Origin: an uncultured Alphaproteobacteria bacterium
Lineage (GTDB): Bacteria; Pseudomonadota; Alphaproteobacteria; CAAHEQ01; UBA3637
Assembly (NCBI GenBank): GCA_937935995.1
Contig: CALGXF010000033.1
Location: forward strand, 1-7,237
Reading direction: 5' to 3'
Length of the DNA: 7,237 nucleotides
Made by a program: the position numbers and the translations under genes. Below the pieces are notes generated by a model. The model saw only the letters and a list, made by a program, of their open reading frames with translations. It searched no databases and was not told the origin of the DNA. This document shows, piece by piece, positions 1-6,128 of the stretch. Every line of letters starts with the position of its first letter. The stretch's first letter is position 1.

Positions 1-1325
1 ATCGTGTGTGTGAAATGATTTTAAAGATGAATCCGACAGACATCGACCAGATTGTTGTTGGGAACACAGTCTATCAAGGAGACAGTGACATTTGTGGCAG
101 TACAGATGGGTTAGCGATGAAATTTTGTTTCGGTTCGGATGGGACGATTTGTAACGGTACGGGACACGGTGGTTCATCTGGCGGTTCCGGCGAGTCAAGT
201 GGTTCCGGTGGGTCAAGCGGTGGAACATCTGGTAGCGGAACAGAGACGGATTTATGTCAAGATGTGATTTGTGGTGGCTGTCAAAGCTGTGACAGCACGG
301 ATGGCGAATGTAAAGATGATAATAATCATTGTCCGAATGGTCAAACCTGTTCTTTAGGGACATGTATTTGTACAGATAATGCCCAATGCGAAGATGGCGA
401 AATTTGTCAAAATGGCTCGTGTGAAGAACCGGAATGTACAGAAGATGGGGATTGTACAAGCCCTAAGACATGTGTGAATTATAAATGTGAATGCCCATCT
501 GTCGGAACACCGGGGATCTGTCAGGAAATAGGTCAACAAAATGGGTGTGATGTAATTGTATCTTCTGCTGATGGGGGTACATGTACGACTTCAGATGGTA
601 AAAAAGGGACATGCCAAGCAGGTATATGTGAACCGTCCACGACTTGTTCGACAGGCCCCAGCGTTTGTGGGATGTATGTTGCATCGTGTTCCGGATCAAC
701 GCCATGCTGTGTTGAATGGGCAAATGAAGGCTTTTGCTGTGCTGATGGCGTAACGGCGTATTCGGATGTGACCGGATGCTGTGCCCCGGGTGAAGTGACT
801 GTTGATGATACGTACAATGGGACGAATAGGTGTTGTCCGGCAGGAAGCACCGGGTTTGCTTCGGCCGATAACCGGTGTTGTACAGCAGATGAATCGTATT
901 CCGGAGAACCTGGACCAATGCATTGTTGTCCGAAAACACACCCAAATTTTAATACATCAACAAATCAATGCGAATGTACGGAAACAAGCTGTGATAACGG
1001 TAAATTATGTGTAAATGGAACTTGTCAAGATGCTGTCAAAACTTGCTCTTCTTCATCGGAATGCGGCCCGGATGAATTTTGTACGCCGGATATTCCATCG
1101 GCTGGCGGGTATAGTTGCGCAGAAGGAGATTATGTCGATGAAGAAATGTATCCGTGTGAAAAGCAATTTCGAAAAATCTGCTGTCCGCGCGGAACGGAAA
1201 ACGGTGTCGGCGCGTTGGATGGCAAGTGTTGTCCTAAAGACGGCGTTTTATGCGATTGGACCATGCGCGATGACAGAGAAAACGGATGGACTATTACGAC
1301 ATACGGACCTTGCTGGTGTGTTTAA
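1..1325 (+). CDS. Cysteine-rich, probably exported protein with Gly/Ser linker (5' end outside window)
   Basis: The reading frame is open to the left edge (the codon at 3-5 reads Arg before the GTG at 6), so the true start is upstream and only the C-terminal part is seen. Residues are numbered from the codon at 6. Three parts are visible. Residues 1-50 are a short segment with few cysteines. Residues 51-78 are a Gly/Ser linker. The rest is a cysteine-rich region; the whole visible part has about 58 Cys in 439 residues. Residues 122-162 hold EGF/Dickkopf-like spacing, C-x5-C-x5-C-x4-C, used twice; related forms recur near 324-340 and 347-371. Residues 234-309 hold six CC pairs (234, 244, 258, 276, 291, 307), with two more at 392 and 408. 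Such cysteine density implies disulfides and hence export, but no signal peptide is visible. No catalytic motif or known family was recognised. A surface, pilus-tip or adhesin role is speculation. An intrinsic terminator follows 30 bp after the TAA stop. Confidence 0.8.
   Translation, partial: RVCEMILKMNPTDIDQIVVGNTVYQGDSDICGSTDGLAMKFCFGSDGTICNGTGHGGSSGGSGESSGSGGSSGGTSGSGTETDLCQDVICGGCQSCDSTDGECKDDNNHCPNGQTCSLGTCICTDNAQCEDGEICQNGSCEEPECTEDGDCTSPKTCVNYKCECPSVGTPGICQEIGQQNGCDVIVSSADGGTCTTSDGKKGTCQAGICEPSTTCSTGPSVCGMYVASCSGSTPCCVEWANEGFCCADGVTAYSDVTGCCAPGEVTVDDTYNGTNRCCPAGSTGFASADNRCCTADESYSGEPGPMHCCPKTHPNFNTSTNQCECTETSCDNGKLCVNGTCQDAVKTCSSSSECGPDEFCTPDIPSAGGYSCAEGDYVDEEMYPCEKQFRKICCPRGTENGVGALDGKCCPKDGVLCDWTMRDDRENGWTITTYGPCWCV
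183..218 (+). repeat. Two tandem 18-bp repeats encoding the Gly/Ser linker
   Basis: Bases 183-200 and 201-218 are adjacent copies of an 18-bp unit starting GGTTCCGG and differing at three positions. They encode GSGESS and GSGGSS in frame within the cysteine-rich gene. The flanking bases, about 165-182 and 219-240, continue the Gly/Ser theme less regularly. The length is a multiple of three, so gain or loss of a copy would change linker length without breaking the frame. Confidence 0.75.
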
Positions 1326-1355
1326 ATGTGAGAAATTCCTGTTGCTTGAATAGTT

Positions 1356-1382
1356 AAAAAGGAGCCTTTCGGCTCCTTTTTT
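1356..1382 (+). terminator. Intrinsic terminator after the cysteine-rich gene
   Basis: GGAGCC (1361-1366) pairs with GGCTCC (1371-1376) around a TTTC loop. The stem is extended by an A-run at 1356-1360 pairing with the T-run at 1377-1382. The GC stem followed by six T is a textbook Rho-independent terminator. It lies 30 bp past the stop of the cysteine-rich gene and about 100 bp before the radical SAM gene, so the two plus-strand genes are probably separate transcription units. The near-symmetric A/T ends mean it could also act on minus-strand transcripts. Confidence 0.9.
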
Positions 1383-1438
1383 AACAAGCTTCAAAGGGCT
1401 TCGTGTCGGGTGTCTTTTTCAAAATAAAATTAAAAAAC

Positions 1439-1467
1439 TTGACAAAATTTTTTATTTTTGATACGTT
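1439..1467 (+). promoter_or_regulatory. Likely sigma-70-type promoter of the radical SAM gene
   Basis: A perfect -35 hexamer TTGACA lies at 1439-1444. After a 17-bp AT-rich spacer comes TACGTT at 1462-1467, which matches the three most conserved -10 positions (T1, A2, T6) but not the others. A start site near 1474 would leave only a short leader before the ATG at 1487. The -35 box and spacing are convincing and the -10 is weak, so this is a prediction only. Confidence 0.5.
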
Positions 1468-1474
1468 TTCCCGC

Positions 1475-1481
1475 AAAGGAG
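1475..1481 (+). promoter_or_regulatory. Ribosome binding site fixing the radical SAM start at 1487
   Basis: AAAGGAG at 1475-1481 lies 5 bp before the ATG at 1487. The frame is open further upstream to a GTG at 1403, but that extension would translate the promoter region into a low-complexity Lys/Phe-rich stretch and has no comparable Shine-Dalgarno site. The ATG at 1487 is therefore preferred. Confidence 0.8.
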
Positions 1482-1486
1482 ACCCC

Positions 1487-2848
1487 ATGTTTTCGGAATA
1501 TAGTACACTTGATGCGTATGTTTCTGCGGATTATTATAACCGACGAAATGATAAAGCCTTTGTTGAAAAGCATTTTTCAAAATTTGTCTTGTTTGAATTT
1601 TATACGCCGATGCTTTGCCGCATGATTGAGGCTCGTCAAGCGCAAATACCGGCCGATGTTTTGGCCGATATCCCGCCTTTTGTCTTTGCAAGCTCGGCTT
1701 TGTCTGATCAGCAAATACAAACAAAAATAGATTTGTTTTGGCTTCAAAAGGCGATTAAAGTTTTGACCGGTTATCAAAAAGTTCGTGTGCCTTTTTCAAC
1801 GGATTCGACCGCTTTGCAAAAGCCGATGAATCTGCTTTCCCGTCAAGGGCAAAATGTTTTAAAATTATTGCAAAATGCAGAACAACGAGGTATTTTTCCG
1901 GATTCTTTAAAACAGACGGCTTTTCGTTCAGCCAATAAATTTCTATTGGATTTGAATCATTTTATTTCATTTCCGCACTTGACTGAAGCTGGTTTTTTAT
2001 CCCACAAAGCCCGCATGACTGTTTCATTAAGTACGGGATGTTATAACCGATGCGCACATTGTGCGTACGAGGCAGAACCTTCTGTTTCGCATATGCCTTA
2101 TCCGATTTTTTTGCGTTTGGTAGAGGCTTTTGGTCATCGGTTAGGCGGTTCCGGCGGTCAAATGCTTTATGCCGATTCGGATCCGTTATCTTATTATGAT
2201 CCGGTCATGAAGGCGGATGCAGCGGATGTGGTTTACTTTTTAAAGAACACGATTCCATTGCAAAACCGTCAAGAAATTGCTTTTTTAACAAAAGGAATTT
2301 TGCAGAAAAAAGATGAAAAAACGATTGCAAAGCTCGCCATGGGCAAACACAAAATGACACTGTCCGTTCTTTTGTTGCCGGGCGAAGCCATTGACCAAAA
2401 TATCCGCCGAACCTTAAAGACCATTGATGTGTATTGCCAAAGCGGCGGCGAATTGGCGCAAATTGACGGGCGCATCTATTCCGCAGACGGACGACAAAAT
2501 GTTCCTCAATTGGAAAAGAACGAATTTCTTTTCGGTAAATATAAACCGTGTTTGACCGGCCGTTGGGTCGAAACTGTGCAGGCGCATTCTTTACCGCCGG
2601 AGAAATATTCAAAAGCCGGTTTTGGGGCAGAGCAAAACTTGGTGATAAAAGCAGACGGAAGCGTTTGGCTGAATACGTTAAATCCTAAAACAAATCGGTA
2701 TGACTGGCTTATGTTAGATGATATTTATCAGTATAAAAGCTTGCAATCCATTCCCCGAACGCTTCAAACCATTCCGCCGGCAAAAGCAGTTCAGATGCCT
2801 TCTGTCGCGGAAATAAAATCTTGGATTTCGCAGATTGAACGGTCGTAA
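1487..2848 (+). CDS. Radical SAM protein of unknown function
   Basis: The product is 453 residues from the ATG at 1487. The sequence G-C-Y-N-R-C-A-H-C gives a C-x3-C-x2-C motif at Cys185, Cys189 and Cys192. This is the hallmark [4Fe-4S] site of radical SAM enzymes, which cleave S-adenosylmethionine reductively to a 5'-deoxyadenosyl radical. About 40 residues later, near 217-234, a GGSGG stretch leads into A-D-S-D-P-L-S-Y-Y-D, in the place where many members carry the GGE/EP strand. The radical SAM core probably covers about 180-400. The first 180 residues are mainly helical-looking and unassigned. The C-terminal part has an I-K-A-D-G-S-V-W stretch but only isolated cysteines, so no SPASM or second-cluster domain is evident. 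It is probably cytosolic, as no signal peptide or membrane segment is seen. It has its own likely promoter and converges with gatB. The superfamily call is firm; substrate and reaction are unknown. Confidence 0.88.
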   Translation: MFSEYSTLDAYVSADYYNRRNDKAFVEKHFSKFVLFEFYTPMLCRMIEARQAQIPADVLADIPPFVFASSALSDQQIQTKIDLFWLQKAIKVLTGYQKVRVPFSTDSTALQKPMNLLSRQGQNVLKLLQNAEQRGIFPDSLKQTAFRSANKFLLDLNHFISFPHLTEAGFLSHKARMTVSLSTGCYNRCAHCAYEAEPSVSHMPYPIFLRLVEAFGHRLGGSGGQMLYADSDPLSYYDPVMKADAADVVYFLKNTIPLQNRQEIAFLTKGILQKKDEKTIAKLAMGKHKMTLSVLLLPGEAIDQNIRRTLKTIDVYCQSGGELAQIDGRIYSADGRQNVPQLEKNEFLFGKYKPCLTGRWVETVQAHSLPPEKYSKAGFGAEQNLVIKADGSVWLNTLNPKTNRYDWLMLDDIYQYKSLQSIPRTLQTIPPAKAVQMPSVAEIKSWISQIERS

Positions 2849-2865
2849 AAGAAAAACATTCAAAT

Positions 2866-2903
2866 GCGGGAACCACGCTCTTTTAACAGAAAATGGTTCC
2901 CGC
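2866..2903. terminator. Inverted repeat between convergent genes, possible bidirectional terminator
   Basis: GCGGGAACCA (2866-2875) is perfectly complementary to TGGTTCCCGC (2894-2903), with an 18-nt loop. It lies 17 bp after the radical SAM stop and 15 bp after the gatB stop on the opposite strand. Read on the minus strand, the stem is followed within about 10 nt by a T-rich stretch (the A-rich bases 2846-2856), which suits gatB termination. On the plus strand the following bases are not T-rich. Position and stem strength support a terminator, but the long loop and imperfect T tract lower confidence. Confidence 0.6.
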
Positions 2904-2918
2904 GTGTTATCAGTTGTC

Positions 2919-4376
2919 TTATGAATCGGCCAATTTCTTTTCCAAGAGCTGGTTCGCCAGCGCCGGATTGACTTTTCCTTGACTTGCTTTCATAATTTGA
3001 CCGACAAACCATCCTTTGAGCTTGTCTTTGCCGGCTTTGATTTCGGCAACTTTATCCATGTTTGCCTCCACAATTTGGGCAATCATGGCTTCAATCGCGG
3101 CCGTATCCGTGACTTGTTTTAAGCCCTTTTCTTCCACGATAACAGCCGGTGCTTTGCCCGTTTCTAACATGATTTCAAACACGTCTTTAGCGATTTTGCC
3201 CGAAATCGTGCCGTCTGTAATTAAACCGACCAAAGCCCCTAAATCTTTTGCCTTAATCGGGCTTTCGTGAATCGACAAGCATTCTTTATTAAGCGCAGCA
3301 AACAAATCGCCCATCACCCAGTTGGCGACCTTTTTGGCATCTTGACCTTGAATAGCTTCTTCAAAATAAGCCGCTGTTTCACGGTCGGCGACCAAAATGC
3401 CGGCGTCATATTCCGACAGACCCAGTTCGCTCATAAACCGTGCTTTTTTCTTTTCCGGCAGCTCCGGCAAATTTTGACGGATGTTTTCAATGTATTCGTC
3501 CGTTAAATCCAACGGCGGTAAATCCGGATCCGGGAAATACCGATAATCCAATGCATTTTCTTTGCTCCGCATCGACCGCGTTTCCATGTTTACTGCATCG
3601 AAAAGCCGTGTTTCTTGCGGGAAATCGCGACCGGCTTCGTAATGATCAACTTGACGGCGTGCTTCCAAATCAATGGCGAGCATGACAAACTTAACCGAGT
3701 TCACGTTTTTAATTTCAACCCGGTGGCGATATCCTTCTTCTCCCACAGGCCGGACGGAAACGTTAATATCGCAACGCATGGATCCTTCGTCCATGTTGCC
3801 GTCACATGTTCCCAAGTACCGAACAATGGAGCGCAGTTTGCGCAAATAATCGCCGGCTTCTTCCGGAGAACGGATATCGGGCTTCGACACAATTTCCATT
3901 AACCCGACTCCGGCACGGTTAAAGTCCAACATCGATTTGTTGGGATGCATGTCGTGAATGGATTTACCGGCGTCTTGTTCCAAATGCAACCGTTCGACAC
4001 CGATTTTGCGTTTGCCGTCTTCTGTTTCGACTTCCACATAACCTTCGCCCACAATCGGATGGAACAGTTGTGTGATTTGGTATCCGGTCGGCAAGTCGCC
4101 ATAGAAATAGTTTTTGCGGTCAAACACAGAATGTTTGTTGATTTTTGCATTTAATCCCATACCGGTTTTAATGCACTGTTCAACGCATTTTTCATTTAAA
4201 ACAGGCAATTGTCCCGGAAATCCGGCATCCAAAAACGCAACGTGGTCGTTGGGTTCGCCGCCGAATTCAGCAGAAGCCCCCGAAAATACTTTAGAGTTTG
4301 AAATGATTTGACAGTGAACTTCCAACCCGCAGACCAATTCCCAATCGGTTGTTTTTCCTTTGACAATATAACTCAT
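2919..4376 (-). CDS. gatB: Asp/Glu-tRNA amidotransferase subunit B
   Basis: GatB (485 residues, normal length) is the tRNA-binding and kinase/transamidase subunit of GatCAB. It phosphorylates the side-chain carboxyl of mischarged Glu-tRNA(Gln) or Asp-tRNA(Asn) with ATP and then amidates it using ammonia from GatA. Visible family blocks are G-L-E-V-H (17-21, start of the cradle domain, Mg-binding region), F-D-R-K-N-Y-F-Y (85-92), L-H-L-E-Q-D-A-G-K (130-138), the signature D-F-N-R-A-G-V (151-157) leading into E-I-V-S-K-P-D, M-R-C-D-I-N-V-S (200-207), E-I-K-N-V-N-S (221-227) and Y-R-Y-F-P-D-P-D-L-P-P (278-288). The C-terminal YqeY-like tail, with G-W-F-V-G-Q-I-M-K-A and N-P-A-L-A-N, is intact. 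The ATG at 4376-4374 overlaps the gatA stop by 4 bp (ATGA), with GGAG 8 bp upstream (4388-4385), so translational coupling is likely. It is the last gene of the operon. Confidence 0.98.
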   Translation of the reverse strand: MSYIVKGKTTDWELVCGLEVHCQIISNSKVFSGASAEFGGEPNDHVAFLDAGFPGQLPVLNEKCVEQCIKTGMGLNAKINKHSVFDRKNYFYGDLPTGYQITQLFHPIVGEGYVEVETEDGKRKIGVERLHLEQDAGKSIHDMHPNKSMLDFNRAGVGLMEIVSKPDIRSPEEAGDYLRKLRSIVRYLGTCDGNMDEGSMRCDINVSVRPVGEEGYRHRVEIKNVNSVKFVMLAIDLEARRQVDHYEAGRDFPQETRLFDAVNMETRSMRSKENALDYRYFPDPDLPPLDLTDEYIENIRQNLPELPEKKKARFMSELGLSEYDAGILVADRETAAYFEEAIQGQDAKKVANWVMGDLFAALNKECLSIHESPIKAKDLGALVGLITDGTISGKIAKDVFEIMLETGKAPAVIVEEKGLKQVTDTAAIEAMIAQIVEANMDKVAEIKAGKDKLKGWFVGQIMKASQGKVNPALANQLLEKKLADS

Positions 4377-5758
4377 TTCATCATCTCCACTACATCTAAA
4401 ACTTTTAACACGGTCGCATCATCCCACATCCGGCCGATGACCTGTAATCCGTTGTTGGCGCATCCTGCCGGTACGCCCGTTAAACAAGACGGCATCAGGT
4501 AATTGTCATTAAAGCGTCCTTTTGCCGCGCCATGTTTTGCTTCTTCGATTGTAAAGGGCTGAATCGGAACAGCGGGACTGAACAAAACATCGACTTTTTC
4601 AAAAGCCCGGTCAAAGTCTTGTTTGATTAAAGAACGCATTTTTTGCGCCGGAACAAAGTAATCATTGTATCCTTTGGCCGACGTAAAGAACGTCCCTAAA
4701 ATCATCCGGTTACGAACTTCTTGTCCAAAGCCGGCCATGCGGGTGTTCATGTACATGTCATCCAAATTTTTACCTTCTTCGCGCACCCCATATCGGACAC
4801 CGTCGTAACGTGCCAGATTGGTTGTTGCTTCGCCTTGCGACACCACATAATACACCATGCCGGCTTCTTCCGTGTGCGGCATGTCAATGTCCACCAAAAC
4901 GGCACCTTCGTCTTTTAAAAATTGAACAGCCTTTTCCCAGTTGGCCGGAACCAATTCCGTGTATTCTTTGGGAATGCCGATTTTCATGCCTTTGATGTTT
5001 TTATCCAGCATCTTGTGAAATTCAGGCACTTCGCGATGCGAAGACGTTGAATCTTTGGCATCATGCCCCATCATCACTTCAATCATGTGCGCGCAGTCTT
5101 CAATCGTTCGGCCTAACACGCCCGGTTCATCCAAGCTGGAGGCATAGGCAATCACGCCATACCGAGAACAACGACCATACGTCGGTTTAAATCCGGATAC
5201 TTGACAAAAGCTGGCCGGATGCCGAATAGACCCCCCGGTTTCCGTTCCGGTTGCACCGGCACACATATGTGCAGCGACAGCGGCTGCCGACCCGCCGGAA
5301 GACCCGCCCGGAACCCGCGTTTCATCATGCGGGTTTTTGGTGACACCGAAATAGCTGGTAATCGTCGAAGAACCCATCGCAAACTCATCCGTATTGGTTT
5401 TGCCCAAGCAAACCGCCCCGGCATCCCATAATTTTTGTGTTGTGGTGGATTCAAATGGCGGAACGAAATTGGATAAAATTTTGGAAGCCGCCGTCGTCCG
5501 AATGCCTTTTGTACAGAACATGTCTTTAATAGCCATCGGAATGCCTTCCAATTTGCCGGCCTGTCCGTTTGCCCGACGTGCATCCGATTCTTCGGCCATT
5601 TTCAAAGCCACATCCGGTGTTTCGGTAATGTACGCGTTTAAGTGGCGTTTTTCTTCCATCTTTTTCAAATAAGCCGTCGTAACATCCACGCTTGTAAATT
5701 CTTTGTTATCTAACCCTTTTAAGGTTTCTGTTAACGTTAAATTTGTTAAATCAGTCAT
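4373..5758 (-). CDS. gatA: Asp/Glu-tRNA amidotransferase subunit A (glutaminase)
   Basis: GatA is the amidase-signature subunit that hydrolyses glutamine and delivers ammonia to GatB. The Ser-cisSer-Lys catalytic triad is readable: Lys78 in A-I-K-D, Ser153 in the G-G-S-S-G-G-S loop (151-157) and Ser177 in T-E-T-G-G-S-I-R (172-179). The 24-residue gap between the two serines is as expected for the family. Other GatA blocks are T-N-T-D-E-F-A-M-G-S-S (121-131), F-K-P-T-Y-G-R (190-196), R-M-I-L-G-T (351-356) and N-D (417-418) before the C-terminal strand. At 461 residues it is somewhat shorter than the usual 480-495. Part of the loss is near 421-442, where the usual A-G-L-P-G-I-S-V-P-C-G-type segment is compressed. 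The catalytic residues are intact, so it should be active. The ATG at 5758-5756 has GGAG 8 bp upstream (5770-5767) inside the end of gatC, is 5 bp from the gatC stop, and overlaps gatB by 4 bp. Confidence 0.98.
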   Translation of the reverse strand: MTDLTNLTLTETLKGLDNKEFTSVDVTTAYLKKMEEKRHLNAYITETPDVALKMAEESDARRANGQAGKLEGIPMAIKDMFCTKGIRTTAASKILSNFVPPFESTTTQKLWDAGAVCLGKTNTDEFAMGSSTITSYFGVTKNPHDETRVPGGSSGGSAAAVAAHMCAGATGTETGGSIRHPASFCQVSGFKPTYGRCSRYGVIAYASSLDEPGVLGRTIEDCAHMIEVMMGHDAKDSTSSHREVPEFHKMLDKNIKGMKIGIPKEYTELVPANWEKAVQFLKDEGAVLVDIDMPHTEEAGMVYYVVSQGEATTNLARYDGVRYGVREEGKNLDDMYMNTRMAGFGQEVRNRMILGTFFTSAKGYNDYFVPAQKMRSLIKQDFDRAFEKVDVLFSPAVPIQPFTIEEAKHGAAKGRFNDNYLMPSCLTGVPAGCANNGLQVIGRMWDDATVLKVLDVVEMMK

Positions 5759-5763
5759 ATCAG

Positions 5764-6057
5764 TTACTCCACCATTTTAGGAACGCAGAAAAATTCGGGT
5801 GTACCATCCGGCGCATTGGAAAGCACAGCCTGCACCTGATGTCCGTCGGTAACGATATCTTGTCGTAAAGGGATTTGTTCGTCAAAAGGAGTCACCATCG
5901 GCGGTACGGTTTGAATTTCCGGATTTTTTAATCTTTCGCCAATCCATGAAAGTGTTTCGGTAAATTCTTCGGCCATTTGAGCCGCTTCGTCATCCGGGAT
6001 GCGGACGCGCACCCAGAACGCCATTTCCTTAATTGTGTCTTTATCTATTTTTGTCAT
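5764..6057 (-). CDS. gatC: Asp/Glu-tRNA amidotransferase subunit C
   Basis: GatC (97 residues, normal length) is the small subunit that wraps around the GatA-GatB interface and stabilises the complex. The N-terminus has the usual I-D-K-D-T-I-K helix start, followed by a second helix with A-E-E-F-T-E-T-L-S-W-I (28-39 region). The extended C-terminal part has the conserved L-R-Q-D-I-V-T-D-G and V-L-S-N-A-P blocks and ends F-F-C-V-P-K-M-V-E, close to the family's F-x-V-P-K-V-x-E ending. The start is fixed by a stop codon three codons upstream in frame. The only Shine-Dalgarno-like sequence is AAAGGGA about 13 bp upstream, farther than usual, so initiation may be modest. It is the first gene of the gatCAB operon and probably carries the operon's promoter upstream. 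Confidence 0.96.
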   Translation of the reverse strand: MTKIDKDTIKEMAFWVRVRIPDDEAAQMAEEFTETLSWIGERLKNPEIQTVPPMVTPFDEQIPLRQDIVTDGHQVQAVLSNAPDGTPEFFCVPKMVE

Positions 6058-6092
6058 TTTTGTTTAAAATCCCTTTATTAAAACAGGCCTAT

Positions 6093-6122
6093 AACCTAGT
6101 CCCATTTGACATAAATTGTCAA
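6093..6122 (-). promoter_or_regulatory. Likely promoter of the gatCAB operon
   Basis: Read on the minus strand, a perfect TTGACA (6122-6117) is followed after 18 bp by TAGGTT (6098-6093), which matches -10 positions T1, A2 and T6. A TTATAG lies 4 bp further downstream (6094-6089) but would need a 22-bp spacer. The leader to the gatC ATG would be about 30 nt. The -35 box is 6 bp past the stop of the upstream cysteine-rich gene. The -10 assignment is uncertain. Confidence 0.45.
6106..6122. repeat. 17-bp palindrome TTGACA-N5-TGTCAA upstream of gatC
   Basis: TTGACA (6106-6111), TAAAT (6112-6116) and TGTCAA (6117-6122) form a perfect 6-5-6 inverted repeat. One arm is the proposed -35 box of gatCAB. 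It may be an operator for a dimeric regulator. It may also be a small hairpin at the end of the upstream cysteine-rich transcript, although no T tract follows it on the minus strand. It could also be chance. Confidence 0.5.
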
Positions 6123-6128
6123 GGATTT

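Noticed and set aside
463..945. Open frame of 160 codons on the minus strand
   Set aside because: It is antisense to the cysteine-rich gene. Its His/Ser/Thr-rich product mirrors the Cys codons of the plus strand, and no ribosome binding site or family match is evident.
1015..1353. Plus-strand frame of 112 codons overlapping the end of the cysteine-rich gene
   Set aside because: It is out of frame with a gene that has clear protein-level patterns, and the product shows no recognisable motif.
1..2848. A RiPP (ribosomal peptide) cluster made of the Cys-rich gene and the radical SAM gene
   Set aside because: The Cys-rich product is large and multi-module rather than a short precursor. A strong terminator and a new promoter separate the genes, and no SPASM domain, recognition element, protease or transporter is visible.
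5152..5583. Minus-strand frame of 143 codons within gatA
   Set aside because: It is a shifted frame inside a gene with full GatA conservation, so it is a shadow.
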